DNA from: an uncultured Halomicronema sp.
Lineage (GTDB): Bacteria > Cyanobacteriota > Cyanobacteriia > Phormidesmidales > Phormidesmidaceae
NCBI GenBank assembly: GCA_937897665.1
Contig: CALCPB010000320.1
Span: 1 to 5,405 of the forward strand
Length of the DNA: 5,405 bases
Direction: 5' to 3'
The notes under the pieces are model-generated. The model saw only the letters and a program-made list of their open reading frames with translations. It was not told where the DNA came from and ran no database searches. The first letter of the stretch is position 1. Each line of letters starts with the position of its first letter. Shown here piece after piece: positions 1 to 5,078 of the stretch. Position numbers and translations under genes: made by a program.

Positions 1-91
1 GGTCTGGATCAGGGTTCGGATCTGGATCAGGTGTGGGGTCCGGATCGGGAGTCGGATCGGGATCTGGATCTGGATCGGGGGTCGGATCGGG
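1..91 (-). repeat. Pro-Asp linker 2 repeat tract (residues 846 onward, continues past the left edge)
   Basis: At least 30 residues follow the same Pro-X rule as linker 1, here with Asp, Thr and one Asn at the variable positions. The underlying DNA is again a degenerate hexamer repeat. A second linker after the carbohydrate-binding domain implies at least one more domain beyond the window. The two tracts lie about 580 bp apart in the same orientation and are similar enough to recombine, which could delete or duplicate the domain between them (inference). Confidence 0.92.
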
Positions 92-2626
92 CGTGCTGCC
101 TTTCAAGGGTGATTCGGGGCGATCGATATCTTTGAGGAAACCATCATTGCTCAAAGTGATGCGATCGAGCGCATACCCATCGGAGCGGCCAGAGATTTCT
201 AGCCGATATTGGGTGTCTGCCTCTAGCGTCACCTGGGCGGGTGACTTCTTGTGATTGGCGTCAAAGGTCGTGCCCCAGCGCAAATCTTCGTCAGCTCCGC
301 CAAGACCAGTAAAGAGTTTGGTTGGAGCCTTCACAACCTCGCCGGTTTCGGCATTGACGATCGCCACGTAGGCATCGTTGCCGGTATCAGTACGCTCTTT
401 GCCGCTGCTGCCATTTTCATAGCGATCGCTATCATTCATGACCGCTTTCACTCGACCGGAATGCAGCGCGATCGAGTAGTTGCCACCTTCGTCCGTTTCA
501 AAGGTGTAAGAGAGCTTTTGGCCCTCGGGAACTTTGCCATAGCTGCTTTTGGCAGCATCCCACAGCAAAGCCTGCTCACCGTCTACGTTGACGGCTTCCC
601 AATCACCTTCTGGGGTGGCCGATTCAGCCTCAATCACCACTTGCCCGTCTTCCGCCAAAACGACCTGCTCACTCGGATCAGGCGTGGGGTCAGGGTCAGG
701 CACTGGATCGGGGTCTGGATCGGGGTCTGGATCAGGGTCGGGGGTGGGGTCAGGGTCAGGAACCGGATCGGGAATCGGATCGGGACTAACCCCACCCGAC
801 AACTCACTGTTGCGCACAAATAGCACCCAATCTTTATCGGTGTCCTGAGGGGCATCGTCTACCTGACGGACAGCTCCCCCTTCTACCTGACCGGCAGCGA
901 TCAGGTCACCGCCAGTGCGCGGGTCATACCAATACACATCAAAGGTTTCGCCCGCTTGTCCACTCAGGTCAATTTCGACGTTGGTTGCCTCGCCGTAGGG
1001 ACGATAGGCCACGTAATATTCCCCAGCTTTGGCCATGACGTAGTCACTATTCTCTGGAGTAACGCCATCGGCTTCCGACATCTCCCAAAACGGAATGTGA
1101 TTATTGAAGAACTCGGTAGCGGCGGCGGTCCATTCCCAGACCGACTCAAATGCGTCGAAGGTGTCGACGTTTTGGTCAAAGGAATGACCATTAGAGTTTT
1201 TGATGTACCAGTTCACGCCAGAACCGCCCACGGTCAGCGAACCCCAGAGTGCCTGACGCTGGAGCACCTCATTAGCGTCATCAGGATTGTTGCCGTAGGG
1301 GGTAAAAATGCCGCGATTGCTCGAATCTTCGTCCCAAGCTACAACCCAGGGGTCACCCGCCTCGGCGGATTCTTCGAGATACTGTCGGGTTTTGTTGCGA
1401 ATGTTGTTCCCACTCGTTTGAAACGAAGGCCCATCAAAAGCTTCGACCCCCAGTAGCGGTTGGTAAATCTGGTCGATTTGGTTCGGGTAAGTATGCACCA
1501 CCGTCAAATGGTCATAGCCATCAACAGCTTTGACAAACTCAGCCATATCGACGCGCTGCTGGTCGGTGTTGGTGTTTTCCTCTCCCAAATTCCACTGAAT
1601 GCCGTTAGCGTGGCCGAACCGGGCAATCATTTCCCGCATGTAAATCAGGCGCTCGGCACTCAAGCTCGAACCCGCCACGGGGGTACCGCCATTGAGCAAC
1701 TGATCATTCTCGGTTTCTTGCAGCAGCACATTTTTGTAAATGCCCTGGTCATCCATGTGGTCAAAAATGATCTCCCACTGGGCCAGTTTGGACACATCAA
1801 AAACGGAGAAATCATCCACCGTCAGGCCATTGGTGGAATTAGCCGCATCCGCAATGGAGTTTTTGTTTTTTTGCACATCGCCGAACGCCTCACTGGCCCA
1901 GGGCCACACATCCTGGCCGTCACCACCCGCTGTATTAGTCAGCAAGTAGATCGTGTTTTGGCCTTGCTCAGCGAGATAGTTAACGGCCCCAATCAGGTTG
2001 TGGCCTTCGTCATTGCCCCAGTCGGGATCACCAGGATTGTAGCTGTCCGCATGGGTGGAGTAGTCGTGACGGCCTTTTGCTGTGTTGTCGATATCTTGAT
2101 TGGCCAGGAAGTTCTCGGGCACGCCGGGGCCGCCGCGAATGAAGTAGTCGCCATCGCCCTGGTATTGCAGGTAGTGGCTGTCTTCGCCCTGCAGCAGCAT
2201 GCCCTTGGCGCGGAGGTCTTCGCCGGTTTTGTCGGTGGGTGAAATCGCGATCGTTCCCCCCTCACCATCAATGAAATCAACGGCTTGACCCGCATTGGGA
2301 TCAGTGCTGGCAGCAATGTCAGTGCCTGTGCGAAATGACGCTTCGTACGTCCACTCACCCGCACTGGGGGGATTAAAGTTAACCCGCCACACATTGCCCG
2401 CAGTCGCCCCCGTATCGGCAGCATCCCCATCGGCCGCAAAGAAGCCAGGAACGGTGATCACCTCTCCGGTGGTGGCGTTGGTAAAGGTGACATCAAGACG
2501 GTAATCGCGAAAGGTTGACTTCGTTTCGGCAAAAGCCTCTGGGGAGGTAAAGTCAACCGAAATTTTGTGCCAGGTTTTCAATTCACCGGCAACAACAGGT
2601 GAACTAGAAGCAGCATTATTCAACAT
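1..2626 (-). CDS. Modular DUF5060 / TIM-barrel glycoside hydrolase-like protein with Pro-Asp linkers and a carbohydrate-binding domain (3' end off the window)
   Basis: An uninterrupted minus-strand frame of 875 codons runs off the left edge. Domains by residue: DUF5060-like beta-sandwich ~16-103 (TWHKISVDF, FRDYRLDVTF, VPGFFAADG, NVWRVNF, GEWTYEASF); TIM-barrel region ~140-520, with YFIRGGPGVPENFLA (161-175), GIQWNLGEEN (342-351) and WVVAWDED (427-434); PF12904-like 'putative collagen-binding' domain ~528-606 (YYVAYRPYG, FDVYWYDPRTGG); Pro-X linker 615-651; CBM6/35-like domain ~655-830 (VVIEAES, 663-669; GYALDRITLS, 817-826); second Pro-Asp linker from 846. E349 or E350 and D432 or E433 are candidate catalytic acids by position in the fold; this is inference. 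DUF5060, DUF4038-like barrel and PF12904 together are known from polysaccharide-active enzymes such as apiosidase relatives, but the substrate here is unknown. ATG at 2626 is chosen because TAG lies two codons upstream and DUF5060 starts near residue 16. No Shine-Dalgarno is seen. The N-terminus has no hydrophobic signal peptide, which would suit type I secretion through an unseen C-terminus (inference). Confidence 0.85.
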   Translation of the reverse strand, partial: MLNNAASSSPVVAGELKTWHKISVDFTSPEAFAETKSTFRDYRLDVTFTNATTGEVITVPGFFAADGDAADTGATAGNVWRVNFNPPSAGEWTYEASFRTGTDIAASTDPNAGQAVDFIDGEGGTIAISPTDKTGEDLRAKGMLLQGEDSHYLQYQGDGDYFIRGGPGVPENFLANQDIDNTAKGRHDYSTHADSYNPGDPDWGNDEGHNLIGAVNYLAEQGQNTIYLLTNTAGGDGQDVWPWASEAFGDVQKNKNSIADAANSTNGLTVDDFSVFDVSKLAQWEIIFDHMDDQGIYKNVLLQETENDQLLNGGTPVAGSSLSAERLIYMREMIARFGHANGIQWNLGEENTNTDQQRVDMAEFVKAVDGYDHLTVVHTYPNQIDQIYQPLLGVEAFDGPSFQTSGNNIRNKTRQYLEESAEAGDPWVVAWDEDSSNRGIFTPYGNNPDDANEVLQRQALWGSLTVGGSGVNWYIKNSNGHSFDQNVDTFDAFESVWEWTAAATEFFNNHIPFWEMSEADGVTPENSDYVMAKAGEYYVAYRPYGEATNVEIDLSGQAGETFDVYWYDPRTGGDLIAAGQVEGGAVRQVDDAPQDTDKDWVLFVRNSELSGGVSPDPIPDPVPDPDPTPDPDPDPDPDPDPVPDPDPTPDPSEQVVLAEDGQVVIEAESATPEGDWEAVNVDGEQALLWDAAKSSYGKVPEGQKLSYTFETDEGGNYSIALHSGRVKAVMNDSDRYENGSSGKERTDTGNDAYVAIVNAETGEVVKAPTKLFTGLGGADEDLRWGTTFDANHKKSPAQVTLEADTQYRLEISGRSDGYALDRITLSNDGFLKDIDRPESPLKGSTPDPTPDPDPDPDPTPDPDPTPDPDPNPDPD
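422..429. repeat. HIP1 octamer GCGATCGC
   Basis: A perfect HIP1 palindrome lying inside the carbohydrate-binding domain coding region. HIP1 over-representation is a known hallmark of many cyanobacterial genomes, and it is one reason for the organism call. Confidence 0.95.
674..784 (-). repeat. Pro-X linker 1 repeat tract (residues 615-651 of the DUF5060 protein)
   Basis: Thirty-seven residues alternate strictly, with Pro at every odd position and Asp, Thr, Val or Ile between. The DNA is a degenerate 6-bp tandem repeat of the type CCN-GAY. Codons vary (CCC, CCG, CCT and CCA; GAT and GAC), so the protein pattern is kept more strictly than the DNA pattern. It separates the PF12904-like domain from the carbohydrate-binding domain and should form a stiff, extended, acidic spacer. 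Antisense reading gives Gly-Ser/Gly-Val runs that are not genes. Confidence 0.93.
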
Positions 2627-2888
2627 AATCTACCGGAAATAACGTCAGTAAGCGGCAGCTATTTCAGCCGCGCGATTGATACTCGGATCACCAAGACATC
2701 GAGCACCACGAAACTTGCTCGCACATGGTCATTGCATGCGAGGCGCGATCGAGATCGGCAGCAAAAATGCTCATGATCTCGACAGTTAGAACTGATTGAT
2801 TTCGAATTGGCAAGAGCATTCAGCGTCAAGGCCAACCTTGAATTTCAGCTTCGAGCCATGTCTGAACGGTAGATTAATGCCTGATTCC

Positions 2889-2922
2889 ATCTGACTTGTG
2901 GCCAGTGCCAACCAAGTCAGAT
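2889..2922. other. Strong intergenic hairpin (10 bp + 4 bp stem, 4-nt loop)
   Basis: The left arm ATCTGACTTG (2889-2898) is the exact reverse complement of CAAGTCAGAT (2913-2922). Inside it, TGGC (2899-2902) pairs with GCCA (2907-2910) across a CAGT loop, leaving a 2-nt AC bulge on the right side. Fourteen paired bases within 34 nt is unlikely by chance in a gap of this size. No T-run follows directly on either strand, so it is not a classical intrinsic terminator. It lies about 260 bp upstream of the DUF5060 start codon. Possible roles are a small-RNA stem, a protein-binding dyad or a REP-like element; the sequence alone does not decide. Confidence 0.7.
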
Positions 2923-3521
2923 CTGCGGTGCTTCAGATGCATTATTTAAATGGTGGCTAAGGAGAGGCAAACCCTTTTTGATGCAGCTACTCTGGGGGCA
3001 TTGCTCCAACAGCAATCATTTTTGCTATGCCCAGCAACTGGATCTAACAAGCTTCAGCAAATCGAATTAGCTTGATCAAGTTATCGAACTTATCAGTGAG
3101 GTACTTACCCCATATACTTGCTTCAGCAACCTGTAGAGACGCAAGACTGGATTCAAAGGAAGGCAACAAAACTGCCTGATCTCAATATCAGTTGTTAAGA
3201 CCTCTAACGCCTTCCATTTCCAGACACTTTTAATACCAAGGTGGTAGCTTTCAGAACCTCGGTCAAAAAGCAAGAAGGTTTTCTTTTGGTAAATCCCTGC
3301 AATCCTTGAACGGGCTCAGCCAAGAGCACAAAGTTCAATAACTTAGCGTGTCTTCAAATCAGCAAACTCATTTGCTAACGATGACTTATCCTGTAAGACC
3401 CCATTAAGATATCGTAGTCTCTCTAACATGAGCGATGTCAAAACCACTCAAATTCCATCAGTAGAATAAACCTTCAACCTCAGTAGTTCCCCATATTCCC
3501 TTAAGGGAGAGTGGTAAAGAT

Positions 3522-3608
3522 TCTAACCAAACTGGGCCAAGTGCGAGATTGCATCGCTTTTTGAGCCCATCAAGGTGGGTGATTCGTCGCACTCGCTGAA
3601 GGTTAGAA
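3522..3608. other. Nested inverted repeats, possible structured RNA just downstream of ldhA
   Basis: Three pairings nest inside each other. The outer pair is TTCTAACC (3522-3529) with GGTTAGAA (3601-3608). The middle pair is AGTGCGA (3540-3546) with TCGCACT (3587-3593). The inner pair is GCCCA (3565-3569) with TGGGT (3576-3580), with one G-T wobble. The element begins about 50 bp past the ldhA stop, so it could be part of the ldhA 3' untranslated region or a small RNA on either strand. Pairs of 7-8 bp at these distances arise by chance now and then; only the nesting makes this notable. No poly-T end was found. Confidence 0.25.
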
Positions 3609-3623
3609 CCAATACCTTGACAG

Positions 3624-3631
3624 GCGATCGC
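3624..3631. repeat. HIP1 octamer GCGATCGC
   Basis: A perfect HIP1 palindrome about 25 bp downstream of the ldhA stop codon, in non-coding sequence. Confidence 0.95.
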
Positions 3632-3654
3632 AGAGAGCGCTGACAAAGGGCTGA

Positions 3655-4647
3655 TCAGGCCTGAATTTCTTTGGGGCAGGGTTGACCCGCGGCCACCTGG
3701 GTGATGTTAGCCAACGTAGTGTCGGCGATGTTACCCAAAGCCTCTTGGGTAAAAAATGCCTGGTGGGCAGTAATCACCACATTTGAGAAAGACTGCAGCA
3801 GTTGAAAGGTATCGTCTTGAATCACGGTATCAGAGCGGTCTTCAAAGAATAGGTCTCCTTCTGCTTCGTAAACGTCGGTGCCAAAGTACCCCAGTTGGCC
3901 TAGCTTTAAGGCATCGATCACAGCTTTGGTATCGACCAGGCCGCCGCGACTGGTGTTGATCAACATCGCGCCTGGTTTCAGATGCTGCAGCGACTCCGCA
4001 TTGATCAGATGGTGCGTTGATGGCAGCAGCGGACAGTGCAGCGACACAATATCAGATTGCGCTAACAGCTCAGACAACGGCACATACTGAGCCCCCAACT
4101 GTAAAACGCTGGCATTTTCTTGCACGTCGTAGGCCAGCAATTTGGCTCCAAAGCCCTGCATGATATGGGCAAATCGCTGTCCAATCTTACCGGTGCCCAC
4201 TACGCCGACGGTCTTGCCATAGATATCGAAGCCCAACAGCCCATTCAGCTCAAAGTTGTCTTCGCGCATGCGGTTGTAGGCCCGATAGAGTTTGCGGTTA
4301 AGCATTAAAATCAGCCCCACAGCGTGCTCGGCTACGGCATAGGGCGAGTAGGCAGGCACGCGTACCACCGTCATCCCTAACGCTTGCGCGACGGCCAAAT
4401 CAATGTTGTTGAAGCCAGCGCAACGCAGAGCAATAATTTGGGTGCCGGTGTGGGCGATCGCCCGCAGCGTCGCGCCACTCAACTCATCGTTGATGAACAC
4501 ACAGACGACTGGAAAACCACTGGCCAGGGTCGCCGTGTTGGGCATCAGGCGCGGCTCAAAAAAAGTCAATTCATGCTGATAAGACGCGTTAGCGGCGGCA
4601 AACGAAGTTTGGTCGTAGGGTTTGGCACTAAAGAAAGCGATTTTCAT
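3655..4647 (-). CDS. ldhA: Fermentative D-lactate dehydrogenase (LdhA-type D-2-hydroxyacid dehydrogenase)
   Basis: Cytosolic NADH-dependent reduction of pyruvate to D-lactate, which regenerates NAD+ during fermentation; in a cyanobacterium this would serve dark or anoxic periods (inference from family). It is full length, 330 residues from ATG 4647, close to E. coli LdhA, with the same landmarks. Numbered from a GTG two codons upstream: LRCAGFNN (76-83), VVRVPAY then AVAEHA (106-111), the Rossmann motif GTGKIG (153-158) with acidic D176 after strand 2, SLHCPL, NTSRGG with catalytic R236, DVYE then EGDLFFED with E265, VIQDD, and TAHQAF with catalytic H297. The frame extends to that GTG at 4653 (332 aa), but ATG 4647 gives MKIAFFSAKPYD, which lines up with E. 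coli MKLAVYSTKQYD, so ATG is preferred. No Shine-Dalgarno precedes either start, and no intrinsic terminator was seen after the stop. The other minus-strand genes are too distant for an obvious operon, but a possible short leader ORF lies 51 bp upstream. Confidence 0.95.
   Translation of the reverse strand: MKIAFFSAKPYDQTSFAAANASYQHELTFFEPRLMPNTATLASGFPVVCVFINDELSGATLRAIAHTGTQIIALRCAGFNNIDLAVAQALGMTVVRVPAYSPYAVAEHAVGLILMLNRKLYRAYNRMREDNFELNGLLGFDIYGKTVGVVGTGKIGQRFAHIMQGFGAKLLAYDVQENASVLQLGAQYVPLSELLAQSDIVSLHCPLLPSTHHLINAESLQHLKPGAMLINTSRGGLVDTKAVIDALKLGQLGYFGTDVYEAEGDLFFEDRSDTVIQDDTFQLLQSFSNVVITAHQAFFTQEALGNIADTTLANITQVAAGQPCPKEIQA
4454..4461. repeat. HIP1 octamer GCGATCGC
   Basis: A perfect HIP1 palindrome inside the ldhA coding region, in the codons just before the conserved LRCAGFNN block. 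Confidence 0.95.
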
Positions 4648-4678
4648 AGACACGCCAGACGGAATGGAGTTGTGAAGC

Positions 4679-4686
4679 GCGATCGC
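4679..4686. repeat. HIP1 octamer GCGATCGC
   Basis: A perfect HIP1 palindrome in the ldhA 5' leader, about 32 bp before the ldhA start codon and between the possible leader ORF and ldhA. Confidence 0.95.
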
Positions 4687-4698
4687 GAACGAATATGA

Positions 4699-4842
4699 TC
4701 ACGCGGCCCATGGAACGAAAAGTTGGGACAAGGCTCTGGAACGAGTGCTTTGAGAGCCAACGCTAGCCCCCAATCGACGTTCAGCAACGGCTGAAGTGAG
4801 CTTGGCAGACTGACCCCGCCGCTTTCTGCTAAAGCTGAACAA
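4699..4842 (-). CDS. Possible 47-aa basic leader ORF upstream of ldhA (TTG start)
   Basis: A TTG codon at 4842 opens a 47-residue frame beginning MFSFSRKRRGQSAK and ending LFVPWAA, with a TGA 51 bp before the ldhA ATG. The reason to list it is its ribosome binding site: AGGAGG sits 7 nt before the TTG, inside TAAGGAGGTG, a near-perfect complement of the 16S 3' end. The peptide is Arg/Lys/Ser-rich, has no membrane segment and matches no family I know. An overlapping 83-codon minus-strand frame (4644-4895) passes through the same site but lacks a well-placed start. It may be a true small protein, a translated leader that affects ldhA expression, or a chance frame behind a chance Shine-Dalgarno. 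Confidence 0.3.
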   Translation of the reverse strand: MFSFSRKRRGQSAKLTSAVAERRLGASVGSQSTRSRALSQLFVPWAA

Positions 4843-4847
4843 AACGC

Positions 4848-4857
4848 CACCTCCTTA
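4848..4857 (-). promoter_or_regulatory. Near-consensus Shine-Dalgarno TAAGGAGGTG
   Basis: Read on the minus strand, these ten bases match the consensus ribosome binding site almost fully; read on the plus strand they equal the anti-Shine-Dalgarno CACCTCCTTA. The site overlaps the palindrome CCTTAAGG (4853-4860), so the plus strand also carries a weaker AAGGA. None of the recognisable genes in this window has such a strong site, which makes it stand out. Confidence 0.55.
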
Positions 4858-4871
4858 AGGAAACCGTGGAT

Positions 4872-5054
4872 ATGAATAACCTTGTTGCTATCCATGCACT
4901 CAGCAGCCTAGAAACGTCAGCCAAGCGAACAGCATGCTGTATTGACGGAGACCATTACGGCTTCTCGCAGCTTAAAGGCTCAAGTTTAATCGGCGGTTAT
5001 TCTCTGGATGATCTAGTCGTCATGACACCGCGCGCGATCGCTCCTAATGATTGA
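4872..5054 (+). CDS. Doubtful small hypothetical ORF, plus strand
   Basis: Sixty residues from ATG 4872, or 62 from GTG 4866, beginning MNNLVAIHALSS. AAGGA at 4857-4861 lies 10 nt before the ATG, an acceptable spacing. The peptide has two adjacent cysteines (TACCIDGDHYGF) but no recognised motif, signal peptide or membrane segment. It would be the only plus-strand gene in the window, convergent with the zinc peptidase with stops 24 bp apart and divergent from ldhA. No family was recognised. It may be a chance frame, and the same Shine-Dalgarno region reads better on the other strand. Confidence 0.2.
   Translation: MNNLVAIHALSSLETSAKRTACCIDGDHYGFSQLKGSSLIGGYSLDDLVVMTPRAIAPND
5034..5041. repeat. 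HIP1 octamer GCGATCGC
   Basis: A perfect HIP1 palindrome about 38 bp downstream of the zinc peptidase stop codon, inside the doubtful plus-strand ORF. Confidence 0.95.
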
Positions 5055-5078
5055 GTCCTGGCAATGAGAGTAACAGTA

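Larger units (their letters stand above)
2627..3654. other. 1-kb gap between ldhA and the DUF5060 gene, no convincing protein gene
   Basis: This stretch is visibly richer in A and T than the flanking genes and has stops in all frames. The longest frames are 62 and 65 codons on the minus strand; both begin at TTG, have no ribosome binding site and match nothing I recognise. Structures that can be read directly: a strong hairpin at 2889-2922; a small 6-bp stem TCAAGG/CCTTGA with a CCAA loop at 2826-2841; a 10-bp inverted pair TAATCTACCG (2626-2635) and CGGTAGATTA (2867-2876); a 10-bp direct repeat GCTTCAGCAA at 3051-3060 and 3120-3129; palindromes CTTGATCAAG (3071-3080) and TCCCTTAAGGGA (3497-3508); and a nested inverted-repeat structure at 3522-3608. 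The part next to 2626 should contain the promoter of the DUF5060 gene, but no clear -35/-10 pair was found. The gap could hold a small RNA, an old mobile-element remnant, or only decayed sequence. Confidence 0.6.
4648..5078. other. 431-bp gap between the zinc peptidase gene and ldhA
   Basis: No recognised gene lies here. It holds two HIP1 octamers (4679-4686 and 5034-5041), a strong minus-strand Shine-Dalgarno around the palindrome CCTTAAGG, a possible 47-aa minus-strand leader ORF, and a doubtful plus-strand ORF of about 60 aa. The ldhA promoter must lie here or further upstream. No convincing -35/-10 pair was found in the 200 bp before ldhA, and no terminator was seen after the peptidase stop. 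Confidence 0.6.

Noticed and set aside
33..254. Gly-Ser/Gly-Val-rich plus-strand frames near 33-254 and 549-848
   Set aside because: They are the antisense reading of the Pro-Asp linker DNA and not real low-complexity proteins.
251..2242. Long plus-strand frames (190 aa at 251-823, 166 aa at 956-1456, 260 aa at 1460-2242) opposite the DUF5060 gene
   Set aside because: They are antisense shadows. The minus-strand frame is open for 875 codons with recognisable domains throughout; the plus-strand frames have no known motif and no ribosome binding site.
3000..3023. Terminator-like hairpin ATTGCT/AGCAAT with loop CCAAC followed by TTTTT on the plus strand
   Set aside because: The stem is only 6 bp and AT-rich, and no plus-strand gene precedes it, so there is nothing for it to terminate.
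2950..3075. 41-aa plus-strand frame starting MVAKERQTLF
   Set aside because: Too short, no upstream Shine-Dalgarno, no recognised motif; such frames are common by chance.
3076..3273. 65-codon minus-strand frame in the gap
   Set aside because: It starts at TTG without a Shine-Dalgarno, has no recognised motif, and lies in AT-rich sequence full of stops in neighbouring frames.
3497..3508. 12-bp palindrome TCCCTTAAGGGA and the related CCTTAAGG at 4853-4860
   Set aside because: About one perfect 12-bp palindrome is expected by chance in a window of this size; two shared 8-mers are not enough to call an operator.
2783..3610. Shared dyad GTTAGAAC in CAGTTAGAACTG (2783-2794) and GGTTAGAACC (3601-3610)
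   Set aside because: Only 8 bp shared, over 800 bp apart and not placed consistently relative to any gene, so a regulator site cannot be supported.
3458..3646. 62-codon minus-strand frame right after ldhA
   Set aside because: It starts at TTG without a ribosome binding site, has no family resemblance, and overlaps the nested inverted repeats, which explain the sequence at least as well.
2627..3654. Insertion sequence, CRISPR array, tRNA, tmRNA or RNase P RNA in the gap
   Set aside because: I looked for terminal repeats with target duplications, regularly spaced repeats, tRNA T-loop signatures and the conserved starts of these RNAs, and found none that hold up.
3878..4698. Plus-strand frames at 3878-4090, 4120-4308 and 4384-4698
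   Set aside because: Antisense shadows of ldhA, whose minus-strand frame carries all catalytic and NAD-binding motifs.
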